Source: G026625185 sp963727835 (GTDB lineage: Bacteria; Desulfobacterota; WTBG01; JAGOGO01). From it: 64,000 nt of DNA. The notes below the pieces were generated by a model that saw only the letters and a program-made list of their open reading frames with translations, did not search any database and was not told the DNA's origin. This document shows, in pieces, positions 9,880 to 19,770 of this stretch. Both the position numbers and the translations under genes were made by a program. Position 1 is the stretch's first letter, and each line of letters starts with the position of its first letter. Location of the stretch: assembly GCA_963727835.1 (NCBI GenBank), contig CAVSIB010000048.1, forward strand, positions 1 through 64,000, given 5' to 3'.

Positions 9880-10461
9880 ATGGATAGAATATTTAATGTT
9901 CTCTTCGTTGGTGTGGGGGGGCAGGGGGTCATTTTGGCGGGCCAGATTTTGGGAGAGGTTCTTTTAAAGGCTGGGTTTGATGTAAAAAGAAGCGAAATTC
10001 ATGGAATGGCCCAGCGAGGGGGAAGCGTGGTGAGTCAGGTCAGGTTTGGAACCAAGGTTTTTTCTCCGCTTATAAAAAAAGGAGAAGGAGACTTCCTGGT
10101 AAGCTTTGAAATGTTGGAAACCCTCCGCTATCTTGACTATTTGAGACCCGGTTCTTTTGTTCTGGTCAATAACCAGAAAATTTTCCCTCCTTCGGTATCC
10201 ATGGGATTGGAAGATTATCCAGACGATATATCGGAACGCCTTAAAAAAAGATTTAAAAATTTTAACTTGATCGACGGAATCGCGTTAACTCAACAGACAA
10301 GTAACCCGAAAACTTTGAATGTGGTCCTTTTGGGAGTGCTTTCTCGGTATCTCAATCTGGAAGAGAAAATGTGGGTTAAAACGATTCAGGAACAGTTTTC
10401 CCCAGGTTTGCGAGAGGTCAACGAAAAGGGATTTTACTTAGGAAGGGAGTCTAACACATAG
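9880..10461 (+). CDS. iorB: Indolepyruvate:ferredoxin oxidoreductase beta subunit (2-oxoacid oxidoreductase gamma-domain)
   Basis: A 193-residue protein with the gamma-domain signature VGVGGQGVILAGQILG at the N-terminus and SEIHGMAQRGGSV, which are diagnostic of IorB-type subunits. The complex oxidises aryl-pyruvates to aryl-acetyl-CoA with ferredoxin. The large iorA subunit is not next to it: thi4 lies upstream and a signalling gene faces it downstream. ATG 9880 is chosen because the family starts a few residues before the glycine-rich loop. An in-frame GTG at 9862, 13 bases after a GAGGAG, is an alternative. It may be co-transcribed with thi4, about 90 bases away. Confidence 0.88.
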   Translation: MDRIFNVLFVGVGGQGVILAGQILGEVLLKAGFDVKRSEIHGMAQRGGSVVSQVRFGTKVFSPLIKKGEGDFLVSFEMLETLRYLDYLRPGSFVLVNNQKIFPPSVSMGLEDYPDDISERLKKRFKNFNLIDGIALTQQTSNPKTLNVVLLGVLSRYLNLEEKMWVKTIQEQFSPGLREVNEKGFYLGRESNT

Positions 10462-10476
10462 AAGCACAAGAGCTTG

Positions 10477-10493
10477 CGGGGTAAACTTTACCC
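10477..10493. repeat. Short palindrome shared with the 52.5 kb structured repeat
   Basis: GGGTAAA-C-TTTACCC at 10479-10493 is a perfect palindrome. The 14 bases at 10477-10490 are identical to 52564-52577, and GAAGCAC occurs just before both. It sits between convergent iorB and the HPt gene, where a bidirectional terminator or REP-like element would be expected. Confidence 0.4.
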
Positions 10494-10530
10494 AACCGAC
10501 ATGGCAAAGCCCACCGCTCATTTATTTTTT

Positions 10531-10842
10531 TTAAAGTCCTCTTCCATCAGTATCAGCTTTTCTCTTATTGACGTTTATCGTTTCTTTGCTTCCTTCTAAA
10601 ATCCCTTGACGGGCATTCATTTCAATAAGTTTTGCACTTTTATAAATATCCTGGAATCCGAGGTTTCCGGCCGCTCCTTTTAGGGAATGCGAAGCTTTAA
10701 CCACCTCTTCAGCATCTCCGGTTTCAAGGGCCTTTGCCAAATCTGTTAAGTTAGAGGCAGAGGTTCCCACAAAAAGCTCCACGAGTTCTAAGAATTCGTC
10801 CTCTTCTAAGCCTAAGTTTTCTGCTAATTCCTTAACATTCAT
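10531..10842 (-). CDS. HPt (histidine phosphotransfer) domain protein
   Basis: A free-standing HPt domain of about 103 residues. The helix around ASHSLKGAAGNLG carries the phospho-accepting His, flanked by Lys-Gly-Ala as usual. Its ATG overlaps the TGA of the hybrid kinase (ATGA, 10839-10842), so the two are translationally coupled. It very probably takes phosphate from that kinase's receiver domains and passes it to a regulator, several of which are encoded upstream. No output domain or membrane segment is present. The longer ORF start at 10869 lies inside the kinase gene and lacks support. Confidence 0.88.
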   Translation of the reverse strand: MNVKELAENLGLEEDEFLELVELFVGTSASNLTDLAKALETGDAEEVVKASHSLKGAAGNLGFQDIYKSAKLIEMNARQGILEGSKETINVNKRKADTDGRGL

Positions 10843-13800
10843 ACCCCATCCTCTTTTCTCAGCACCCATTTTTTCACCATTTCAAAGACGATTTCTCGCT
10901 TGATCGGTTTCGATAGGTAGTCATTCATTCCCCCCTCAAGGCATTTTTCCCGGTCTCCAACCATCGCCTGGGCAGTCATCGCAATGATCGGAATGCGGTC
11001 AAACCCCTTTTCCCGGATAGCTCGAGTTGCCTCCATCCCATCCATCTCGGGCATCTGGACGTCCATGAAAATAAGGTCGAATTCATCCGGCGAAGCGGTA
11101 TAGTGTTCTACTGCCTCCCGTCCATTATTGACCACTTTCACCCCATAGCCAGCCTTGGTAAGCATGATTGCGGCGAGCTTCTGGTTGACCGGGTTATCTT
11201 CAGCAAGCATGATCCGTACCGACTGTTTAACCTCTTCCCGAAGGGAAAATTGGGTGACGATCTTCTCTCTTTTGTATTCCGGTGCTTGATGTTTCTTTTC
11301 CCCTACCAAACGTTCAATCATTTCTAAAAGTTTGAACCGATTGAGCGGTTTCGGTAAAAAACCATCGAAGCCAGCCTCAAAACATCTTTTCGCGCCCTGG
11401 AGGATAGAAGAAGAGAAGGCAAGTAAAGGGGTTGTGGAAACCGGGGGCTCGAGTTTGCGAACCTCGGTTGCCACATCGTAGCCGCTTATTTCAGGCATCT
11501 GGATATCAATGACCCCAATGTCAAAAGGTTTATTTGTTTCCAAAGCTTTCTGAAGCGTTGGCACTACCTCTTTAGGGTTGGTGAGGGCAATCACCTGCAT
11601 ACCTGCCGAGGTTAAAAAATGGGTCAGAATTTCAAGGTTAAGCAGGGTATCATCAACCAGGAGGGCTTTTTTGCCTTCAAGCGATACTGGTTTAGGCTTT
11701 TTTTCCAGTTTGTCTTCAGATTTTTTTAGCCCGATAGTGAAATGGAAAGAGCTCCCTTTGTTTATCTCACTTTCTACCCGGATCTCTCCACCCATCAGGT
11801 TGATTAACTGCTTGCTTATGGATAAACCAAGGCCGGTGCCCCCAAACCTTCGGGTGGTTGAGCCATCTGCCTGTTGAAACGGATCGAAAATAAGCTCGAC
11901 TTTGCCTTTTGGAATACCAACCCCGGTATCGCGGACAAAGCCATGGAGTTTTAAATTATCATCCTTTCCCTCTTCAACATCGAAGAAAAGTTCAATCTGG
12001 CCAGCTTCGGTAAACTTGGCAGCATTCCCCATCAGGTTTATCAGCACCTGCCGAAACCTTCCAGGGTCGCCTTTGACCTTGGCCGGAACCTGGTCACCGA
12101 TTCGGCAGAGGATCTCAACCGGTTTATTCCCGATCCTGGGCCGGGTTATTTCGCAAACATCATACGCCAGTAATTCGGGGTCAAAATCAACTGATTCGAG
12201 TTCTATCTTTCCGGCCTCGATTTTAGAGAAATCAAGGATTTCATCAATCAAAGACAGAAGCGCCTGGGCGCTTCGATTGGCGGTTTTAGCAAAATCAATC
12301 TGTTCCTCAGTCAGATGGGTATCAAGCAACATGTCAATAAACCCCATGATAGAGTTCATGGGGGTGCGGATTTCATGGCTCATTCTGGCCAGGAAGTTGC
12401 TTTTCGCGATAGTGCCAGCCTCGGCTGCTTCTTTGGCTTTTTTTAGCTCCTCTTCTGCCTTCTTACGCTTGGTGATGTTTCGGCAGATCGCCAGGATCTG
12501 CGGTCCGCTTTTGGTCGTGACCAAAGTCGCATTTGTTTCGACGGGAATGATCTGTCCATGATTCACAACATAGTCGATCTCAAGATTCCGCACAAACCCC
12601 TGTCGAACACATTCTTCCACTGCGTTGGCGTTGCGCTCTCTATCGCATGCCGCCGTCCACTCAACCATCGATCGGCCCAGGACTTCATCTAGGCGCTCGT
12701 GGCCGCTCAGGCGAACATACTCATCATTTGCGTCAAGCACCCTTCCCTTGAGATCGAGATTACATAACCAGTGCCCGTGGTTTCGATGAGAGCACGGTGC
12801 TTTTCCTCGCTTTCATGCACAGCCTCCTGAGCCTGTCCAGTTAGGATAACTCTCATAGTAAGGTTGCTGACGCCTTCGAGCAGTGAATATTCCTCGTCAG
12901 AAATAGCGGACTGTGAAAATAGCGCCAAAACACCTTTTGTCTCGCCGTGTGTGGGGCGCAGTTGAAAGCCGGCAAACGAGACTAAGCCCAGCTGCTTTGC
13001 CCATTCATGATTGTGGACCCGCGGATCGTTCGCGACGTCGTTGGTCAAAAACGAGGGTTCCTCCCCGGATGCGATGCTGCCGATCTTGTAGCAGCCAAAA
13101 GGCACCCGACGGTGTGTTTCGCCGTCAATATGCGTATAACGACCTGAACTGGCAACAAGATGCAGACATTTATCGCGATAACGGCATTCATGGGGGCCTT
13201 CCGTAACTGCGGCGTGTACGCAGCCTGTATCACATCGGTCTCCCTGATCTATTAGCCAGATGCGGCAAAAATCCGCCTTGAAGATATCAACTACGCCATC
13301 CGTAATTTTCTTTAGTTGGTTTTCCAGAATGTCCGGATCGAGCAAGAGCGTCTGCAATTGGTTCAGCTTATGGATGCGATTCTCCATTTTCTTTCGTTGG
13401 GTGATGTCACGCACTAACGCTTGCAAAACTCTTTTATCACCTAAAAGAAAACTGCTAAGTCGTACTTCAGCTGAGAAGGGAGTTCCGTCTGTTTTTTTAT
13501 GTACCCACTCAAAGGAATCCACCCCGTTTGCAAAAGCGGTTTCAAGATGTTGCCGAGAAGCAGTAAGGGAATCTTTTCCGTCAGGTTGTGTGGGTGGAGA
13601 TAATTCGCTCGGGTGCCTTTTAATAAAGTCATCTTTTGATGAAAATCCGTACAGTTCAAAAGCGGCTCTGTTGCCATCAAAAAATCCATTCTCATCAATC
13701 ATCATAATCGCATCAGTTGATGCTTCAAAGAGAGTAAAATATTTTTTTTCCTCCATCTCTCTCTGTTTGCGTTCGGTAATATCTCGAATGATCCCGATTG

Positions 13801-14551
13801 CATGCCAATGTCCTTTTAAAGAGATTGCCGAAAGTGAAAGTTCTATAGGAATTTCTTCTCCGGTATTGGATAACGCAGATAATTCAACTGTTTTTCCAAG
13901 CGCGTTTCCCTTCCCCGTCCGAGTAAACTCCGGAAATGCTTTGCAATAGAGGTTATAATATTTTTCCGGTGTCAGAAGCTTATGCAAATTTTGCCCCAAA
14001 GCCTCCTTTTTCTGATAACCAAATATTCTCTCGGCAGCAAAATTCCAGAAGGAGATATTTCCTTTATCATCTATCATAATAATGGCATCCTTCGCCGCCC
14101 CAGTAATGGATTGTAGTTTTTCTTCATTCTCATTAAGTTCCTTCTCAACCTTCTTGCGCTCGGTGATTTCTTGCTGCTGCTGCCTGTTCAAATCGACGAG
14201 TTGCGCTGTCCGCTCCTGCACACGTCGCTCCAAATCCTCATTCAGTTTGCGGACTTCCTCCTCCGACCGTTTGATGGCAGAGAAAATGGGAGTGATTCCC
14301 GCGACCCCCAGAACCATCAACAAAGACAAAGCGAGACCCAGTACTTCGTTGATAAAATCCGGTTGGCTTGACGGATTTCCGGAGAACAAGTGGACAAAAG
14401 GAATAATACGCCGGATAGCCATGAGTACTAATGCGAAGCCAATCAGGCTCCAAGCTGCCCGCCTGCCGGTGAGAAAGATCAGACGGAAAGCCATGACCGC
14501 CGCAGCAAGCTGGAGGACAATCGAACCTGCCAAAATCCATTTTACATCCAT
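10839..14551 (-). CDS. Membrane hybrid sensor histidine kinase (PAS-PAS-GAF-PAS-HK-REC-REC), one frameshift
   Basis: Two or three N-terminal membrane helices (residues 1-95) lead into a coiled coil (ERRVQERTAQL) and two PAS domains, each ending DITERK/DITQRK. A Cys-rich GAF domain follows (CDTGC, ECRYRDKC, FGC), then a third PAS. The kinase core shows the H-box FLARMSHEIRTPMNS, N-box LMGNAAKFTEAG and GTGLGLSISKQL. Two receiver domains follow (VIDIQMP and IFMDVQMPEMDG, each with its Asp). ORFs 14551-12707 and 12740-10839 join by a one-base shift near 12755, inside the third PAS. The GAF stretch is far GC-richer than its flanks. It leads the coupled HPt gene and heads a phosphorelay. Confidence 0.9.
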
Positions 14552-14677
14552 AAATCAACCTCCCCGCACTTTGTCCAAAAAAGTGATGCCAAACCTTTTG
14601 CACCAGAATCCCCGGATGACATCAACGATTTCGTAAAGTTTCTCGGCTAAGAGATCTATTTTTTCACCTGGGGCGTT

Positions 14678-15640
14678 TTAAGGCGTTACTTCTCCAGTTA
14701 TATCCACAACTGTTTTGACCTGATTTCTCCCTTGTTTTTTCGCCACGTAAAGACAAGCGTCTGCCTCTTTAATCATAGACTCTGGAGAAGCTTTGTCAGT
14801 AATTTTAGCTGCGTCGAGACACGTTACTCCAAAACTGGCGGTTATTCTTAATTGGGTTTCCCCCACGTCAATAACGTTTTCTGATACGACATTCCGCAAT
14901 CGTTCCGCCAAAATCGACGCTCCTTTTAAATCCATTTCCGGAAGAACGAGGAGAAACTCCTCGCCTCCATAACGAGCCATCCAGTCAATCCCCTGTCGAA
15001 TTTTTCCATTAATACTCTCCACGAATTTTTTTAAAACGATATCTCCGGCTTGGTGCCCATACTCATCATTAATCATTTTAAAATGGTCAAGATCGCTCAT
15101 AATGAGCGACAACGGACGGCTATATCTTTGCGCCCGGGAAATTTCCTGGGGGAGGCGTTGAATGAGGTAGCCTCGGTTATAACTATTGGTTAAAGGGTCG
15201 GTGATTGACAAAAGCCGTATCGCTTCATTGGCCGCTTTCAGGGATTTTTCCAGTTTTAAAATCCGTTCCGCGGTATTAAGCCGTGCTTTCAGTTCAGTAT
15301 GATTAAAGGGCTTGGTTAAATAATCATCAGCTCCGGCTTCCAATCCCAAAACGAGGTCATCTTTTGTATCACGAGAGGTTATAAGAATAAAAAAGATGTA
15401 TCCGGGGAAATCAGTGTTTCTTATGGCTTTACAAAACTCTATCCCGTCCATCTCAGGCATCATCCAGTCGGATATAACGATAGGGGAAAAATTGTCTTTT
15501 AAGGTTTGGAGGGCTTCACGCCCGTTCTCGGCAGCAGTGACTTTGTATCCGGCCCTGATGAGGATCCTTTTGAGAAGAGTACGGGATACCGGGTCATCAT
15601 CAACGACGAGTATGGGAATAGAAATTTTTTCTTCAGTCAT
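14678..15640 (-). CDS. Response regulator with GGDEF diguanylate cyclase domain
   Basis: A 320-residue cytosolic regulator. The receiver domain (1-125) has IVISDWMMPEMDG with the phospho-Asp and the KPF lysine. The GGDEF domain starts near SITDPLTNSYNRGYL and has the active site RYGGEEF. The base-reading positions are canonical: Asn in MINDEYGH and Asp in HQAGD. It should therefore make c-di-GMP and not cGAMP, which uses Ser at the second position. The inhibitory RxxD site before GGEEF is not conserved (QGID), so product inhibition is probably absent. It is a likely target of the adjacent kinase/HPt pair. Its product could be read by the GEMM-like leader upstream of the pilin gene 4 kb away. 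Confidence 0.93.
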   Translation of the reverse strand: MTEEKISIPILVVDDDPVSRTLLKRILIRAGYKVTAAENGREALQTLKDNFSPIVISDWMMPEMDGIEFCKAIRNTDFPGYIFFILITSRDTKDDLVLGLEAGADDYLTKPFNHTELKARLNTAERILKLEKSLKAANEAIRLLSITDPLTNSYNRGYLIQRLPQEISRAQRYSRPLSLIMSDLDHFKMINDEYGHQAGDIVLKKFVESINGKIRQGIDWMARYGGEEFLLVLPEMDLKGASILAERLRNVVSENVIDVGETQLRITASFGVTCLDAAKITDKASPESMIKEADACLYVAKKQGRNQVKTVVDITGEVTP

Positions 15641-15760
15641 GGCTATCCGGCAATATTACTGTTTGCATTCTAAAAATATGTACAGCATGCAGTGGTTCAT
15701 TGCTACATCTTCCCTGTGCGTTAGAAGGACAAGACGGAATTTTGTGAGGGGAGAGTGACT

Positions 15761-17002
15761 CTATAACTCGATTTCTAACCCTTCCTGCGCCACGATACAA
15801 TCCATACTCCCTCCCTGGCGTTTTATAATTTTCAAACATTGGATGCCAATTTTATCAAGATCTGCATCAGTGTGAGAAGGGTCATGGTGAAAAAGAACAC
15901 ACTTCTTAATTTCAGCGGCCATGGCAACATTGAGCACATTTTTATACTGAGAATGCCCCCACCCCTTTTTGTTTTGATATTCCTCTGGAGTGTATTGGGC
16001 ATCGAAGATCACAAGGTCAGCACCTTGAATAGCATGAATTATTTTTAAGTTATAATCATTACAGGAGGTATGATTACTCTTCGGTTTTTTTATAGAGCCT
16101 GAGGTAAATTCGTTATCCGTTAAATATCCAATCGTCTTATCCCGATGGGTAATGAGATAGCCAAGAGTGTTTCCCGGGTGGTTAAGATAGAGAGTCTTAA
16201 TCATAAGGCCTTCGATGAAATAACTTCCTTCAGTGAGGGGTTTGAACGCAAGAATTGCTCCGAGTTTTTTTAACGGAACGGGGAAATAAGAACTTTCCAT
16301 TTGATCGGAAAGGACCTTGCTCAATTTTGTTTTTTGATTTTCGCATCCATAGATCGAAAAACGATTGTCTGCGGAAAAAGCAGGGGCAAAAAAAGGCAAC
16401 CCTTGGATGTGGTCCCAGTGAAAATGGGTCAAGAAAATATGGCTCATAATTTTCTTTTGGGTTTTTATAAGATGGTTCCCCAGTTCTCTAATTCCGGATC
16501 CAGCATCAAGAATAATACGCTTGTCCTCAGCAAAGGTTACGGATACGCACGGGGTATTTCCTCCGTATTTTACCGTACGGGGACCTGGAGTAGGTATGGA
16601 TCCTCTTGTCCCCCAAAACTTCACCGCAATTTTTGTCATGAGAAGCTTTACTATTTGATCTCCAATTGCTTCAAGCGAAGTATTTTTAATAATAAAAGCT
16701 TCAGCTCCAGCCTCATAGGCTTTTTCTTGATCGGCCTCAAATGGTTTGCTCGAAAGCATGATGATGCGAGTTTTTTCCAGAGCTTTTTGGCTTTTTATTA
16801 ATTTGCAAAGGCTGATCCCGTCAAGTTCCGGCATAACGTCTATAATAACCAAGGCAGGTTTTTTTGTGTCAAGGAACTTGATCACTTTTTTGCTGTTATT
16901 GAGGAAAGTAATCTTGAGGTTCTTTTTTTTGAGAATGTGACTAATCGTGTTGGTGATAGAGGTGCTGTTCTCAACCACTAAAATGTCAGACAACTCATTC
17001 AT
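15761..17002 (-). CDS. Response regulator fused to metallo-beta-lactamase-fold hydrolase
   Basis: A 413-residue two-domain protein. Residues 1-120 are a receiver (LVVEN, VIIDVMPELDG with Asp, Lys near IIKN). Residues 125-413 are an MBL-fold hydrolase of the PhnP / class II phosphodiesterase-like type: KFWGTRGSIPTPG, the metal motif HFHWDHIQG, GYLTDNEF and a C-terminal FHHDPSHTD. Such domains cleave phosphodiesters, so a second-messenger or nucleotide substrate is possible, but no substrate can be read from sequence. The gene overlaps the MCP stop codon (ATGA, 16999-17002), so the two are coupled. It sits between cyclase-type regulators, which suggests regulated hydrolysis in the same circuit. 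Confidence 0.88.
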   Translation of the reverse strand: MNELSDILVVENSTSITNTISHILKKKNLKITFLNNSKKVIKFLDTKKPALVIIDVMPELDGISLCKLIKSQKALEKTRIIMLSSKPFEADQEKAYEAGAEAFIIKNTSLEAIGDQIVKLLMTKIAVKFWGTRGSIPTPGPRTVKYGGNTPCVSVTFAEDKRIILDAGSGIRELGNHLIKTQKKIMSHIFLTHFHWDHIQGLPFFAPAFSADNRFSIYGCENQKTKLSKVLSDQMESSYFPVPLKKLGAILAFKPLTEGSYFIEGLMIKTLYLNHPGNTLGYLITHRDKTIGYLTDNEFTSGSIKKPKSNHTSCNDYNLKIIHAIQGADLVIFDAQYTPEEYQNKKGWGHSQYKNVLNVAMAAEIKKCVLFHHDPSHTDADLDKIGIQCLKIIKRQGGSMDCIVAQEGLEIEL

Positions 17003-18107
17003 TTCATCAACCCTTCTAAGTCGAGGACTAAAACCATCCCGCCATCTCCAAAAAATGTGGCTCCATAAAAGCCGTCGCTTTTATCGAAAAGGTTTTCCAG
17101 GGGTTTTACAAAGATTTGATCAATCTTCACAAGCGCATCAACAATTAACCCTACTTTTTTCCCCTCAATCTCAGAAATAATTAAATTATCTTTTTTGATT
17201 GCGTCGATTATGGAAGTAATGTCTTCGGCATATCCCTTGACTTTTTCAGCTAATCTCCGCACCTCATTGTCTACGATGGAAAATCCTTTGCCGGATTCTC
17301 CCGCGCGTGTAGCTTCAATAGCAGTATTGAAAGAAAGGAGATTGGTCTGTTCAGCAATGCCGGTAATTATATCCGTAATTTTGGTAATCTTTTGATTTTT
17401 TTCGCCAAAATTACGAATCAGGGAAGCCGAACTTTCTATTTTTGAGAATATCTTTTTTAATTCCTCACGCGTTTTTTCTAAAGGCCCACGTTTGCTTTTT
17501 GCCATCCCACCTGCTCGTTGAGCTGATTCAGCAGCCACTTGTGATTTTTCGGCGACAACTTGTATCAATTCAGCTATCCGTTTCATGATGGTGAAGGTGT
17601 TATCCATTAAGTGAGATTGTTTTTCAGCTCCTTTAGAAATTTGTGTACTGATAACTGCAACTTCTTCGGCAATATTTATGTCTTGGACAAAGATAGAAGG
17701 GTTTTTGATGCTTAAATAATATCATCGGATCTTTTTCTAACCTGCAGGATTATCTCTCGGAGACTAAGAATCATCGAGTTAAAGCTCATTGCCAACTCTC
17801 CGATTTCATCTTTAGAACTTATTGCGACTTCTTTGGTTAAATCTCCTTTTCCGATGGCGCGGGTGGCTATCAAAAGGTTTCGCACGCTTTTTAAGATGTA
17901 TCGGGAAATCACATACCCGAGCAATAACCCCATAATCAGACCTATGTCAGTAAACCACAGTCTATTAACGGCCACATCGGTAATAAAAACCCCAATCAGC
18001 AAATTTGTGGCGATAATGATACCAACCACCCAAATAAAACCGAGCCACAGTTTATTTCTCATGCTGGTTTTTTCGGTAAAAATTTTTAGAACCGATCTAT
18101 TTTTCAT
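16999..18107 (-). CDS. Methyl-accepting chemotaxis-type protein with CheW-like C-terminus, frameshifted
   Basis: The first part (18107-17712) has two hydrophobic helices and a HAMP-like linker (RAIGKGDLTKEV, DEIGELAMSFN). A stop and shift near 17640-17715 interrupts it. The second part (17607-16999) has the coiled-coil signalling hairpin tip GIAEQTNLLSFNTAIEATRA and GESGKGFSIVDNEVRRLAE. Soon after the tip the hairpin ends abruptly and joins SEIEGKKVGLIVDALVKIDQ and FYGATFFGDGGMVLVLDL, which look like the tail of a CheA/CheW regulatory domain. The junction is in frame. It may be an in-frame deletion between a receptor and a cheA gene, or a purpose-built fusion. There is no periplasmic sensor of note. 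It is coupled to the RR-MBL gene. Confidence 0.82.
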
Positions 18108-18239
18108 AAAGTTCTCCGACTAACATCTCACAGAAAATTAAGGCCGGATAATTTTCCGGAGAGCCGTTGAATTTAATTAATATATAAACAATATATGTTT
18201 TTTTTGATTTGCCAAGAGTTCACTTGAAAGCTTCAAGAT

Positions 18240-19324
18240 TCAATTTTTAATGTTCTCTAACAAATAAGGGATAAGCGGCTCTTTCTTACCCTTTAGAGTC
18301 CTTTGGGGCAGTTTTTTTGCGATGATCTTTTCTTTAACCATTTCGTACGTAGATTCACTCAAAAGAATTTGCCCTGTTAAAGCCGCCTCTTCTAAACGTT
18401 GGGCTATATTTACCGTATCGCCGATAATTGTATAATTCATTACCCTTTCGGTTCCCACATTCCCAAAGATGACCTCTCCGGTACTCAATCCTATGCCGAG
18501 GCCTATTTTCATTAGTCCTTCCTGTACCCAGTTTTTTTGTAATTTAACGAACTCCCTTTGCATATTCACCGCCGCTTTAACTGACCTTAAGGCATCATCA
18601 GGATAACCCATAGGAGCTCCAAAGTAGGCCATTATTGCGTCCCCCATATATTTATCAAGCGTTCCCTGATGATCAAATATTACCTGTGTCATTTTTTTAA
18701 AAAAATGATTTAAAGTACTTACCACTTTCTCAGCGGGATGCGTTTCAGCAAAATTTGCGAAACCCCGAAGGTCAGCAAAGATAACTGTAACGACCCTTTT
18801 TTCCCCCCCTAATCTTAAAAATTTTTCCGGGTCACTTAAGACTAAGTTAGCGATTGCATCGGAGAGATAAACCTTAAAGATTTCTTTCATCCTCTCCTTT
18901 TCTTTTTGTTGCTTTCGCTCTAACTCATCCCTCAAGTAACGCATTCGCAAAAGGGATTTAACCCGGGTCAAAAGTTCCAATTTATTGAAAGGCTTGGATA
19001 AAAAATCGTCTGCGCCTGCTTCGATTCCTTTAATTTTGTCTTCTATCTCTTTTAAGGCAGTTATCATTACAACGGGGATAAATCGGGTTTTTTCATTTTT
19101 TTCAAAGAACTACAGACCTGATACCCATCGAGCTTGGGCATCATAACATCAAGGAGGATAAGGTGGGGATCGCAATCTTTAACCATCTTTAATGCTTCTT
19201 CACCATCAAACGCTTTTAAAATATCATAGCCGACAGCACTTAGGTGGCCCTCCAGAAGCTCAACATTTTGGAGGTTATCATCAACGATTAAAATTTTGGA
19301 ATGTTGTGGCAAAGCGAGGTCCAT
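18240..19324 (-). CDS. Response regulator-class III adenylate cyclase, frameshifted
   Basis: The receiver (ILIVDDN, LILLDVMMPKLDG, KPFNK) joins through a helical linker to a class III cyclase domain. The metal-binding Asps are in IFADLRGF and KYMGDAIMAYFG. The base-reading Lys (LDKYMGD) and Asp (TIIGDTVN) are those of ATP-using enzymes, and N/R of the transition state lie in VNIAQRLEE. It should make cAMP. ORFs 19324-19067 and 19067-18240 join if one A is added to an A7 run near 19100, restoring SLKKNEKTRFIPVVMITAL, so this is very likely a sequencing error. It is the first gene of the leftward signalling block and diverges from the pilin gene. Confidence 0.92.
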
Positions 19325-19541
19325 AATTAAATTATTAGTTTAATTTTTATGAGCAACAAATTGACTTATTTTAATAATTCAATTTTTACAAGTCAAGTTT
19401 TTTATTTAATGTAATGTCCAAAGGAGAATAATCAACCTTTACCCTAAAGTTTAAACCTGATTTAAAAAATTAGCTTTAATTTTAATTTATTACGTATTAT
19501 TATTTTTTCTGAGAATGAGTTTAAACCGTATTATATTTTTA

Positions 19542-19557
19542 TGGAATAATAATTGCT
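19542..19557 (+). promoter_or_regulatory. Candidate sigma-54 (RpoN) promoter for the pilin gene
   Basis: TGG at 19542-19544 and TTGCT at 19553-19557 give GG-N10-GC with the -24/-12 geometry of RpoN promoters. Transcription would start near 19569, just before the GEMM-like structure. RpoN control of major pilins is common in Proteobacteria. The rest of the AT-rich spacer 19325-19540 holds nothing else I can name. Confidence 0.5.
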
Positions 19558-19593
19558 TGCAGAAAAATAAAAAGTTATTAATTCTAAGATAAA

Positions 19594-19661
19594 GACACAC
19601 CCGTCGTGAGGCGGGGCCAGAAAGCCACGGGTCTTAAAATTTAAAGATAGCCGGGTTGCCC
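19594..19661 (+). promoter_or_regulatory. GEMM-I-like (cyclic di-GMP-I class) riboswitch in pilin leader, atypical 5' side
   Basis: The leader has hairpin CCCGTC-GTGA-GGCGGG (19600-19615, GNRA loop), then AGAAAGCCACGGGTCTT (19619-19635), a short AT loop and AAGATAGCCGGGTTGCC (19644-19660). These match the GEMM-I pattern: hairpin with GNRA loop, AAAGCC, a second stem, then tAGCcGGGTTgCC. The usual GGGCAAA between CACA and the first hairpin, which pairs with GGGTTGCC and includes the ligand-contacting purine, is absent. So either seven bases are missing from the sequence or this is a divergent or dead copy. It lies about 110 bases before a type IV pilin start. Confidence 0.6.
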
Positions 19662-19770
19662 AAAAACCGACCTGACTTTTTCTTTTTCGGGTGACAAGAT
19701 TAATGTACTCGATAAAAAAATAAACAGAAAATAATGAAAAAATATTTTTAAATGAGATGTTAGTAAAGAG

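Noticed and set aside
11902..12561. 219-codon plus-strand ORF
   Set aside because: Ser-rich antisense shadow of the hybrid kinase core.
13260..13949. 229-codon plus-strand ORF
   Set aside because: Antisense to the PAS domains of the hybrid kinase; no recognisable motif.
19067..19110. Programmed frameshift in the response regulator-cyclase gene
   Set aside because: The A7 run looks slippery, but so many unrelated genes carry similar homopolymer breaks that sequencing error is simpler.
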